DNA of 13,815 bases from an uncultured Chloroflexota bacterium (lineage in GTDB: Bacteria > Chloroflexota > Dehalococcoidia > UBA3495). The position numbers and the translations under genes were made by a program. The notes under the pieces were generated by a model, which was not told where the DNA came from, searched no databases, and saw only the letters and a list, made by a program, of their open reading frames with translations. Positions 1 to 6,667 of the stretch are shown here, in pieces; the first letter of the stretch is position 1; every line of letters begins with the position of its first letter. The DNA is taken from contig CAJXEF010000044.1 in the NCBI GenBank assembly GCA_913052545.1, forward strand, positions 1 through 13,815. Direction: 5' to 3'.

Positions 1-64
1 GGCGGGCCGGTGAAATCCTAAGGGCTAGCTAAACCCGCCGTAAAGACTACTCTGATTAAAGATA
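1..64. other. left-edge non-coding stretch with GC-rich inverted repeat
   Basis: GGCGGG at 1-6 is the reverse complement of CCCGCC at 34-39, leaving a 27-nt interior that itself contains GGG...CCC around AGCT. Two plus-strand frames stay open from base 1 to short stops: one would end a protein in GGPVKS with TAA at 19-21, the other ends at 28-30. This could therefore be the tail of a plus-strand gene converging on the next one, followed by a structured intergenic spacer. No clean T-tract follows the repeat on either strand, so I do not call it a terminator. Too little sequence is present to decide. Confidence 0.3.
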
Positions 65-1144
65 TCAGGTTTTTCTTGTTGCCATATAGATACTTACTAC
101 GCCAAGTAGGGTTCCAAGTAGTCCGAGAACACCTCCGATGATCCCCCATCTACGGGCATTTGATATACCGTCCTGTGATGTGGCGGTAGAATTAAGAGCT
201 TCTTCTGCGCTGAGTTTGGCTCCGCGGGCAGCTCCCTCTAATTCCCTGATTGAGGGGAGTGCTTCTGGGAATTGAATTACCTCGGCCGCCTGTACGTGGT
301 CGAATCTCCCATCACCAGATTCAAATCTTTCGTTAAATGGTTGATCCAAGATAGTCCCGAAGAATCGAAATGCATACTGTCCTGGAGCACTAGGGATCAT
401 ATCTGTGGTGTAATGCCCTGGCTCATCAGTGATGGGCCTCAAGCTAAATACTTTTGAAATACCGGACGTCAAGTGGATCACTTCAACTTCTAATTGGGAC
501 TCCAATCCTTCAACAGGTTCCCATTTGGCTTCTAGAGTATTGGGATTGCCCATCAATCCGCTGGTTACGTTGTGTGGAATGTCTCCGCGGTTAATCCACA
601 CTACAGTATCTCCAGGGTTCACAGCAGAGTTTGGCGGGTTGTATGAATCGTTAATGATTTCGATCTCTACAGTTTTTGGGGTAGAGTGATGGTCTGTGAC
701 CAATAAGAACCCAGTGACGGAATGATCCAAGTGACTGTGGTAAGGTAAGGTTTTTCCTGATAGGTTTTTTTCAACAACGTAAGAGAAAGATTTTCCGTTG
801 GCTAAGGCAGGAGAAACAAATAGAGTTCCATGTGCTTCGACATCTATATTATCTATTTGGTTATTAAGGGTATGTGACTCATGTTGGGAGTGGTCGCTGT
901 GAGAGTCATTCTGATGCTGATAATTATCCAGGTGATCTTCGTTAGTTGGTTGGTCGACGGGAACCTGCTGCATTACTTGCAAGCTGACACCATTTCTTAA
1001 TCCTTCAAAGGCGGGTTCTTCTATCCAGCCTACAGTTAAGCGGAGAGTTCCGGAATCGCGCCCTTCATGGGCATTCACCTCAGAATAATCGATTGTAACG
1101 AATGAGATTGTGATGATGGCCAGAATGGTTATTATGTATTTCAT
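65..1144 (-). CDS. secreted, membrane-anchored protein with nested, permuted cupredoxin-like insert
   Basis: The 359-residue product has an N-terminal signal peptide (about 1-25), a beta domain starting at residue 31 (TVGWIEEPAFEGLRNGVSL) and a C-terminal membrane helix (about 333-355), so it should sit on the outer face of the membrane. The beta domain resumes at about 209 (EPVEGLESQLEVEV) and runs to about 285. Between its two parts lie a His-rich linker (71-91) and a cupredoxin-like stretch. In that stretch the usual C-terminal half (104-149, ANGKSFSY then PYHSHLDHSVTG) comes before the usual N-terminal half (157-208, NPGDTVVWINRGDIPHNVTSG minus its last residue). Aligned to the Cys-His-Met loop of type 1 copper sites, those positions are Ser137, Asp140 and Val143, so a blue copper centre is unlikely; nearby histidines could bind metal differently. 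The start is supported by AGGAAAG just upstream. A role in envelope copper or metal handling is inference. Confidence 0.85.
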   Translation of the reverse strand: MKYIITILAIITISFVTIDYSEVNAHEGRDSGTLRLTVGWIEEPAFEGLRNGVSLQVMQQVPVDQPTNEDHLDNYQHQNDSHSDHSQHESHTLNNQIDNIDVEAHGTLFVSPALANGKSFSYVVEKNLSGKTLPYHSHLDHSVTGFLLVTDHHSTPKTVEIEIINDSYNPPNSAVNPGDTVVWINRGDIPHNVTSGLMGNPNTLEAKWEPVEGLESQLEVEVIHLTSGISKVFSLRPITDEPGHYTTDMIPSAPGQYAFRFFGTILDQPFNERFESGDGRFDHVQAAEVIQFPEALPSIRELEGAARGAKLSAEEALNSTATSQDGISNARRWGIIGGVLGLLGTLLGVVSIYMATRKT

Positions 1145-1184
1145 TTCTTTCCTATTTTAAATTCTTCATTGTGCGTTGCAAGGC

Positions 1185-1215
1185 AACTATATCCCTATGG
1201 AATAGAGATATAGTT
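1185..1215 (-). repeat. inverted repeat, 14-bp arms with 3-nt loop
   Basis: AACTATATCCCTAT at 1185-1198 faces ATAGAGATATAGTT at 1202-1215. Thirteen of fourteen positions are Watson-Crick, and the remaining one becomes a G-U pair in minus-strand RNA, so the hairpin is complete in the direction of transcription. It lies in the 109-bp gap between the two His-rich envelope genes, 39 nt after the first one's stop. No U-tract follows it, so it is not a typical intrinsic terminator. It could be a processing or stabilising stem, or a dyad operator for the permuted cupredoxin gene. Confidence 0.6.
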
Positions 1216-1253
1216 ACATAGCCGGTTTAAAAGGTGAGTAATTGACGGACGCT

Positions 1254-1700
1254 TTACAGTTTGGGAGGTGGATAGGGAGGAGAAATAATCGTGCCTGCTC
1301 TGGTTAGATTGGTGTTTGTATAAATAGTATTTAACAAAGGATATGATGATCTCGAGAAATTAGATAATAAAGGTGAATGTGGAGCAGGTAATGTATGGGA
1401 ATGAGAGTAGCCTATATCCCGGGAGTCGAGTATAACTAGTTCTGAGAGGCCTTGGGATTCAAGAAGACTAGATATTCTAGGACTAGTAGCAACCGGATAG
1501 TGACGATGGACATTTTCGAATTCGTGAGTATGTGCAGTGAATCCTTCAAAATAAATATGCTCATGAGCCGGTAGACGTTCTACATAGTGGTGATCCAAGA
1601 ATGGAAGGGCAATATTGACTAATAGGGCTACAACAATAACAATTCTAGCTAGGGCAGTTACTGTTCTCCGCCAATAAATGTAAGTTTGGTATGTTAGCAT
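1254..1700 (-). CDS. small His-rich membrane-anchored protein, unrecognised
   Basis: The 148-residue product has an N-terminal positively charged stretch (WRR at 10-12) followed by a hydrophobic helix at about 17-35, then an extracytoplasmic part. It is rich in histidine at 37-67 (DHH, HEH, HTHEFENVHRH) and again at 100-108 (HSH and a further His). It ends in a proline-rich PPYPPPK tail. I do not recognise a named family. The His clusters and the adjacent cupredoxin-containing gene suggest metal binding at the cell surface, which is inference. It follows the Rid-family gene by 27 bp on the same strand, so co-transcription is likely. No convincing ribosome binding site precedes the ATG at 1700; the next in-frame starts would remove part of the membrane helix, so I keep this one. 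Confidence 0.7.
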   Translation of the reverse strand: MLTYQTYIYWRRTVTALARIVIVVALLVNIALPFLDHHYVERLPAHEHIYFEGFTAHTHEFENVHRHYPVATSPRISSLLESQGLSELVILDSRDIGYSHSHTLPAPHSPLLSNFSRSSYPLLNTIYTNTNLTRAGTIISPPYPPPKL

Positions 1701-1727
1701 TATCTGATAACTGGATAAAACTCAGTG

Positions 1728-2114
1728 TTAAGGCAAGTGAACTACGGCTTCAACTTCGACCAGAAATTCTGGTCTTACCAGACCGGCAACAACGACCGTA
1801 GAACTAGCTGGAGGGCTGTCCGGAAAAGTTTCTGAACGTACTTTACTAAACCCGGGATAATTACTGATGTCCGTCAGGAACGTAGTGATTTTTACTACAT
1901 CCTTCATTGAAGCTCCTGCAGTTTCGACAATGGCTTGAATTCTTGACATGATCTGTCTAGTCTGTGCTTCACAATCATTTATGCCCATGGGTTCTCCGTG
2001 GTCATCTTGGGCTACTTGACCGGATACGAATAGGAGTTCTCCGACTTGAACACCGGGTGAGAACGCCGGATTTGTAGACAAGCCTTGTGGCAGTATTGGT
2101 TTTCTTTCGGACAT
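1728..2114 (-). CDS. Rid/YjgF/YER057c/UK114 family protein (non-archetypal subfamily)
   Basis: The 128-residue product has the length and layout of the Rid fold, a trimeric chorismate-mutase-like domain: VGELLFVSGQV at 24-34, the helix EAQTRQIMSRIQAIVETAG at 49-67, VVKITTFLTDI and the C-terminal LVEVEAVV. Archetypal RidA destroys reactive enamine and imine intermediates such as 2-aminoacrylate using an arginine (Arg105 in E. coli) in the motif VARLPKD. Here that position is Gly111 (VVVAGLVRPEFL), so enamine deaminase activity cannot be assumed; another Arg (114) lies three residues on. This pattern is typical of the other Rid subfamilies, often tied to catabolic pathways. The ATG at 2114 is preceded by AAAAGGGGAA. 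The gene lies 54 bp downstream of the RelA/SpoT gene on the same strand. Confidence 0.92.
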   Translation of the reverse strand: MSERKPILPQGLSTNPAFSPGVQVGELLFVSGQVAQDDHGEPMGINDCEAQTRQIMSRIQAIVETAGASMKDVVKITTFLTDISNYPGFSKVRSETFPDSPPASSTVVVAGLVRPEFLVEVEAVVHLP

Positions 2115-2168
2115 GGTTATTCCCCTTTTAAATTAGAAAATATAAATATGGGTTAATTCTGAAGTGAG

Positions 2169-4367
2169 TTATTGGCGTCCAACGGTAGATGCGTTTAAGG
2201 AATGAACTCTGCTAGCAGAGGTCACGCTTTTCACTCCTTCTAACCTGTCAAATAATTTTCCGAGCTGATCTAGCCCTGTTGTGTGAACTGTTAGTTCGAC
2301 CGTAACGGTACCGTCAATATTCTCAGTAGTTACGACCGAAGCTATGTTAACTTTCTCCTCTGATACTTTCATGGTAATGTCTCTAAGAAGCCCAACGCGG
2401 TCATAAGCTTCCATTTTTATTCTGACCGGGTACAATTCTCGCTTTTCACCCCAGGACACGGATATTAATCGTTCGGGTTCATCTTCATTTAATAAATTAG
2501 AGCATCCGTGCTTATGCACAGTGACTCCTTGGGTCCGAGTCACGAATCCCTGAATGGCGTCGCCGGGGATAGGATTACAACATTGTGCGATTCGAGTAAG
2601 GAGGTCGCCAACTCCTAAAACCGAAACCCCTGAACTAGGACTGGAAAGTGGTAATGCGGGTTTGTACAGAACGGGCTCATTAGTTGGTTGGGATAATCGA
2701 TAGGCAACCTGAGAAGCGGTTATTCCGCCTGATCCGAGACTAGCCAAAAAATCATCCATAGAGGAGTATTTCACTAGGGGTAATATCTCTTCATCGGCCA
2801 ATTTAAGGCTTAATTGTCGGAGTTCTTTTTTCAGGATATCTTTTCCGCGATTGATATTACTTCCTCTAGCTTGTTTGTGAAACCATTGCCTGATATTTTG
2901 GCGGGCTCCTGCCGAGTTAACATAACCTAAATTGGGATTGAGCCAGTCAGGGCTCGGCCCTCTGGACGATTTAGTTGTAATTATTTCGACTGTATCCCCG
3001 TTTTGAAGTGCAGTGTCCAGGGAAACCAATCTCCCATTTATCTTCCCGCCGCTACATTTGTGCCCGAGTTCCGTATGAATTTTATACGCGAAATCTATAG
3101 GAGTTGAGCCGGCAGACAATTCTACGATTGCTCCTTTGGGAGTGTAGACAAATACTTGATCGTGGAATATATCTTGCCTTACTGACTCCATGAAATCGTC
3201 AGTAAGGGTCGACTCTCGTTGCCATTCAAGTAATTGTCTTAACCAAGTCATCTTTTCTTCAAATCGTTGATCGTTAGGTTTTCCTTCTTTATATCTCCAA
3301 TGAGCAGCGACCCCGTATTCAGATACTTGGTGCATATCGTTGGTTTTTATCTGGACTTCTAGCGGAGTACCTCCATCACATATTACCGTGGTGTGTAGTG
3401 CCTGATATAGATTTTCTTTGGGATTTGCAATGTAGTCGTCAAACTGACCAGGGATCGGACTCCATGATTGATGTATGATGCCAAGGCTTTTGTAACAATC
3501 TTCTGTAGTATCTACCAGTACTCTCAGAGCATATAGGTCGTAGATATCCCCGACTTCCTTCCCCTGATCTTCGTACTTCTGAGTTTTTTGATGGATACTG
3601 TAGATGCTTTTGGAGCGCCCACTGACATCCCCTTCGATATTAAATTGTTCCAATTCGCCGCGTAGTCTTTGGCAGATATTCTCTATGTAGTATTCACGTT
3701 CATCTCTTCCGGTTGCCACCATCTCTGAGATCTCAAGAAATTTAGGAAGGTTTAAATACTTAAATGCTAAATCATCTAATCGCCATTTAATCTCCCAAAT
3801 ACCTAGCCTGTGAGCTAAGGGAGAGTAGATATCGAGGGTTTCTTGAGCTATGCGGCTTCTTTTTTCAGGAGATAAAGCGTCTAGTGTCTCCATGTTATGG
3901 AGCCGGTCTGCCAATTTAATTAAAACTACTCTGATATCTTCTGCCATAGCTACTAACATTTTTCTGAGGCTTTCGGAGTAGAGGTCATATTCAGGTGCGG
4001 TAGCTGGGTAATTATTTTTCCCCTCATCAGCTATTCGGTAATCCATGCGCGTCAATTTAGTAACGCCGTCTACTAGTTTGGCAACTTCGACTCCAAATCG
4101 GCTTTCTAGCTCATCGAACGTGACGCCACAATCTTCTATTACATCGTGAAGGAGAGCTGCAATAATCGTGTGTGTGTCAAGATTAAGATCCGCAAGAAAA
4201 AAGGCCGCATGTAAGGGGTGAGAAATGTAAGGTTCTCCTGACATGCGTTTTTGTCCGTCATGAGATGCCTCTGCGAACACGAATGCGTCTTGTATCAGAG
4301 CTACCCTGTCGGGGGGGAGGTAACTGGCCACCTTTTGGATTAATGTCTGGCCCTCAGATGTGATCAT
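2169..4367 (-). CDS. rel: bifunctional (p)ppGpp synthetase/hydrolase, long RSH
   Basis: The 732-residue enzyme makes and degrades the stringent-response alarmone (p)ppGpp in the cytoplasm and is expected to sense stalled ribosomes. All long-RSH domains are visible in order. The HD hydrolase domain has its metal and catalytic residues intact (His50, His74-Asp75, Glu78-Asp79, Asp154 and Asn158 in KLADRLHN). The synthetase domain (about 240-360) has Asp277, YQALH at 321-325 and EVQIKT at 337-342, with Glu337 as the catalytic glutamate. The TGS domain spans about 402-465, a helical region follows, the zinc-finger-like region has Cys596, Cys597, His620 and Cys622, and the ACT domain spans about 648-720. 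With both active sites conserved, it should be bifunctional rather than a RelA-type synthetase only. The motif is EVQIKT rather than the more common EVQIRT. Its own promoter is at 4392-4420. The symbol rel is used generically. Confidence 0.97.
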   Translation of the reverse strand: MITSEGQTLIQKVASYLPPDRVALIQDAFVFAEASHDGQKRMSGEPYISHPLHAAFFLADLNLDTHTIIAALLHDVIEDCGVTFDELESRFGVEVAKLVDGVTKLTRMDYRIADEGKNNYPATAPEYDLYSESLRKMLVAMAEDIRVVLIKLADRLHNMETLDALSPEKRSRIAQETLDIYSPLAHRLGIWEIKWRLDDLAFKYLNLPKFLEISEMVATGRDEREYYIENICQRLRGELEQFNIEGDVSGRSKSIYSIHQKTQKYEDQGKEVGDIYDLYALRVLVDTTEDCYKSLGIIHQSWSPIPGQFDDYIANPKENLYQALHTTVICDGGTPLEVQIKTNDMHQVSEYGVAAHWRYKEGKPNDQRFEEKMTWLRQLLEWQRESTLTDDFMESVRQDIFHDQVFVYTPKGAIVELSAGSTPIDFAYKIHTELGHKCSGGKINGRLVSLDTALQNGDTVEIITTKSSRGPSPDWLNPNLGYVNSAGARQNIRQWFHKQARGSNINRGKDILKKELRQLSLKLADEEILPLVKYSSMDDFLASLGSGGITASQVAYRLSQPTNEPVLYKPALPLSSPSSGVSVLGVGDLLTRIAQCCNPIPGDAIQGFVTRTQGVTVHKHGCSNLLNEDEPERLISVSWGEKRELYPVRIKMEAYDRVGLLRDITMKVSEEKVNIASVVTTENIDGTVTVELTVHTTGLDQLGKLFDRLEGVKSVTSASRVHSLNASTVGRQ

Positions 4368-4391
4368 TTAAAGTCATTCGCCTTATGATCG

Positions 4392-4420
4392 ATTTTATCT
4401 ATAGCGATAGTAATGTTCAA
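4392..4420 (-). promoter_or_regulatory. candidate sigma70-type promoter for the RSH gene
   Basis: Read on the minus strand, TTGAAC (4420-4415) is followed after 17 bp by TAAAAT (4397-4392), 4/6 and 5/6 matches to the -35 and -10 consensus. The predicted start near 4385 gives a short leader of about 17 nt containing AAGGCG, a modest ribosome binding site, before the ATG at 4367. It makes the RSH gene independent of the upstream alpha/beta hydrolase gene. Confidence 0.5.
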
Positions 4421-4506
4421 CAACAGTAATGTCCATTAACATCAATGTACGGGTTAGGGTAATCTCCAATGGACGTTGGTTGCTAAGAGACCCAACTAAC
4501 TCCGTT

Positions 4507-5361
4507 TCAACTTTTTAACCGGGGGATCCATTCTGAGACCGATTGTGATGCCGCGGCTTTCCGATTTTGTAAGGAATGGTCTCCGCCGTCTATGATTTCG
4601 TATGAGGCAGACGGGCTGTTGACTGCAGCCAAAACTAAATCTGAGGCCATATCGACTAGCCTGGTATGAGTTTCGAGAGAACCGGCAAGTGTCAAAATAG
4701 GTACATGAATGCGTGGTGCCAAGTCAACTAAATTATACCTTTCTCCGGGGCCATGTTTGTCTAAATATGAGGCCGCGCTAAAAAATTGCTTTATTGGAAA
4801 ATTTACTTTCATTAGATCGAGCGCTCGCCCATTGGCCTCCATTTCATCTGCCAACTCTAGATTATTTTGGAATTCTTCTGCATATTCGGACCCCATGTAA
4901 TAAGAATACGATAACCTTACGGGGGATATCGGAATTACCGCTTGAATCCTCGGATCATTTTGAAAAGCAGCGTAGTACGATATTTTGACGGCACCCATGC
5001 TGTGCCCTAATAGGCATATGCGCTGGATTCCACGATTCTGCAAAAAATCTATGCCGGCTCGCAAATCTAGCTTGCTATCGTCAAGTATCTCGAATGCGTT
5101 ACCATGGAAGATTCCTGTCTGATTATCGACCCAGACCGTATCATGTCCGCGGGTATTAAGGGTTAGACAAGGATATCCCGCTTGGCTGAGATCTGCTGCC
5201 ATAGTTCGGGTTGCTGGAGAGTAGAAGTGCCCTCCTGAGCCGTGAATCAATAGAAATCCGTCTATCCGCTTTTCAGTGATTAATTGGTACTGTGGCTCGA
5301 AAAAAGCCCCGTCCAGAGATACATTATCTGATGTAGTGACTTCAACGAGATCTACCAACAT
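4507..5361 (-). CDS. alpha/beta-hydrolase fold protein, probable esterase
   Basis: The 284-residue product is a single alpha/beta-hydrolase domain without signal peptide or membrane segment, so it is probably cytoplasmic. The oxyanion-hole region is LLIHGSGGHFYS (38-48) and the nucleophile elbow is GHSMG with Ser121. The likely catalytic histidine is His262 in GGDHSLQN. The acidic residue is probably in LAGSLETH (Glu230), where many relatives have Asp. A cap-like insertion lies at about 150-205. The substrate cannot be read from the sequence; serine esterase or related acyl hydrolase activity is the family expectation. The ATG at 5361 is preceded by GGGGAA about 11 nt upstream. The gene is divergent from the thioredoxin-reductase-like gene and lies 139 bp upstream of the RSH gene. 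Confidence 0.88.
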   Translation of the reverse strand: MLVDLVEVTTSDNVSLDGAFFEPQYQLITEKRIDGFLLIHGSGGHFYSPATRTMAADLSQAGYPCLTLNTRGHDTVWVDNQTGIFHGNAFEILDDSKLDLRAGIDFLQNRGIQRICLLGHSMGAVKISYYAAFQNDPRIQAVIPISPVRLSYSYYMGSEYAEEFQNNLELADEMEANGRALDLMKVNFPIKQFFSAASYLDKHGPGERYNLVDLAPRIHVPILTLAGSLETHTRLVDMASDLVLAAVNSPSASYEIIDGGDHSLQNRKAAASQSVSEWIPRLKS

Positions 5362-5419
5362 ATTGTCTCATTTCCCCGTTATTCAAGTTGCATCTGGAAG
5401 ATCGTAGATACATCTATAT

Positions 5420-5425
5420 ATTATA
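5420..5425 (-). promoter_or_regulatory. candidate -10 element for the alpha/beta-hydrolase gene
   Basis: A perfect TATAAT on the minus strand sits in a very AT-rich stretch about 60 bp upstream of the ATG at 5361. No good -35 hexamer lies at 17 bp, so the exact promoter is uncertain. It overlaps the upstream flank of the divergent promoter at 5448-5476, so the two genes may share control. Confidence 0.35.
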
Positions 5426-5447
5426 AACTATAGTCAATTATATTTTA

Positions 5448-5476
5448 TTGACAGGGATTACAGCCCCGATTACAGT
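5448..5476 (+). promoter_or_regulatory. candidate sigma70-type promoter for the thioredoxin-reductase-like gene
   Basis: A consensus TTGACA (5448-5453) is followed after 17 bp by TACAGT (5471-5476), which matches four of six -10 positions including the key first two and last. The predicted start near 5483 gives a leader of about 40 nt. An octamer, GATTACAG, occurs twice (5456-5463 and 5468-5475), 12 bp apart, within the spacer and -10, where a bound protein would block RNA polymerase. Confidence 0.6.
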
Positions 5477-5522
5477 TCACGATTAGTAGTTAATTATTTA
5501 TCTAACTTGGAGGGATGAAATC

Positions 5523-6446
5523 TTGCCAAATGATTACGACGTATTAATTATTGGCGGAGGGTTAGCAGGTCTTACTGCTGGCATGTTTGCTGCTCGCTAT
5601 GGATTATATACAGGGATAATTGAGCAGATGATGGGTGGGGCACAGATTATTAACCTCGAAAAGATTGAAAATTTCCCAGGGTTTCCTGAAGGGATCGCAG
5701 GAGCTGAATTGGGACCTGCTGCTCAAGAACAAGCAATGGATGCAGGGGCAAATTTTGTTATGGGTGAAGTAAATGGAGTAACCCGTGACGGTAACTACAA
5801 AGTAGTTGATAGTGATTCTGGATCGTATCGTGCTAAATCAGTGATAATAGCCGCAGGATCCACCCTGCGCCAACTGAATATAGGGGAAGATCAGTTTGAT
5901 GGAAAGGGAATATCTCATTGTGCCACATGTGATGGAGCATTTTATATAGGTCAGACGGTTGGAGTGGTGGGTGGAGGAGATTCCGCTGCAGATGAGGCAC
6001 TAACCTTGACTGAATATGCCGATAGGGTTCTCTTGTTTCATCGTAGAGACCAATTTAAAGCTCAAAAAATATTGCAAGAACGGTTGGTTGCTAATCCAAA
6101 GATAGATATTTACTGGAATACCGAAATTCTGGGTGTCTTGGGCGAGGATACGGTATCTGGCGTTCGTGCCCATAATGTAGTAACTAATTTGGATACAGTA
6201 GTCGATTTATCCGGGTTATTTATTTACGTGGGCTTAGAACCTAATTCAGACTGGTTGGGCAATGTTGTAAAGCGTGATAGAGCTGGCCATATAGAGGTAG
6301 ATGTATCAATGGAGACATCTGTCTCAGGTATTTTTGCTGCAGGTGATATTCGCCAAAACTCAGTGTCACAGTTGATATCGTCAGCTGGAGATGGAGCTAC
6401 TGCAGCTATCTCAGCATTTAGATATATTCATGGGGTAAATTGGTAG
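5523..6446 (+). CDS. trxB: thioredoxin reductase-like NADPH:disulfide flavoprotein
   Basis: The 307-residue flavoprotein has the length and motifs of low-molecular-weight thioredoxin reductase, which passes electrons from NADPH through FAD to thioredoxin in the cytoplasm. Visible are the FAD-binding IIGGGLAGLTAG (9-20), the redox-active CATC (133-136, within SHCATCDGAF), the NADPH-binding GGGDSAADEA (150-159) with HRRDQFKA (173-180) for the phosphate, and the C-terminal FAD motif AAGDIRQ (272-278). The start is TTG at 5523. It is supported by GGAGGG at 5509-5514, eight nt upstream, while the nearby ATGs at 5515 and 5530 are out of frame. No thioredoxin gene is adjacent, so a different disulfide partner, as for ferredoxin- or flavodoxin-NADP reductase relatives, cannot be excluded, though those usually lack the CxxC. 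Confidence 0.93.
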   Translation: MPNDYDVLIIGGGLAGLTAGMFAARYGLYTGIIEQMMGGAQIINLEKIENFPGFPEGIAGAELGPAAQEQAMDAGANFVMGEVNGVTRDGNYKVVDSDSGSYRAKSVIIAAGSTLRQLNIGEDQFDGKGISHCATCDGAFYIGQTVGVVGGGDSAADEALTLTEYADRVLLFHRRDQFKAQKILQERLVANPKIDIYWNTEILGVLGEDTVSGVRAHNVVTNLDTVVDLSGLFIYVGLEPNSDWLGNVVKRDRAGHIEVDVSMETSVSGIFAAGDIRQNSVSQLISSAGDGATAAISAFRYIHGVNW

Positions 6447-6498
6447 ACGGGAGACCAGTGTCCGCGTTTATGGGTAAATTTGACGCCTTTGACCAGTG
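6433..6498 (+). repeat. degenerate tandem repeat across the trxB stop codon
   Basis: GGGTAAATT at 6433-6441 and GACCAGTG at 6453-6460 recur as GGGTAAATT at 6472-6480 and GACCAGTG at 6491-6498, in the same order with 11- and 10-nt middles that differ. The period is 38-39 bp. The first copy contains the last codons and stop of the thioredoxin-reductase-like gene. It looks like an old local duplication or a pair of binding sites. Confidence 0.45.
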
Positions 6499-6570
6499 AT
6501 ATTGTTGCATAGAGCAAAAGCTTATAGCTATGACCTCGCATGGAATATCTTTTGTACTGTACTTAATAGC

Positions 6571-6599
6571 TTTCCAACCTAGATGGGTTTTGGTATACT
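6571..6599 (+). promoter_or_regulatory. candidate promoter for purA with extended -10
   Basis: TTTCCA (6571-6576) is followed after 17 bp by TATACT (6594-6599), preceded by TGG to form an extended -10 (TGGTATACT). The predicted start near 6607 leaves a leader of about 60 nt before the purA ATG at 6668. It separates purA from the upstream gene. Confidence 0.5.
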
Positions 6600-6667
6600 C
6601 CCGTCTGGGTTTGTCAGAGCCTGTTAGGGCTTGGCGGATGTGTATGTCAAATTCGTAGAGGTTAATA

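Noticed and set aside
52..74. CTGAT...ATCAG with following GTTTTTC, considered as a plus-strand terminator
   Set aside because: The 5-bp stem is weak and partly overlaps the stop codon of the minus-strand gene. The upstream plus-strand gene is not established.
272..689. Plus-strand frames opposite the cupredoxin-containing gene
   Set aside because: Both are short, overlap each other and lie inside a minus-strand gene with signal peptide, domain continuity and ribosome binding site.
1144..1170. TTGCAA-N16-TAAAAT as a promoter for the cupredoxin-containing gene
   Set aside because: The predicted transcript start would fall inside the ribosome binding site, leaving no usable leader.
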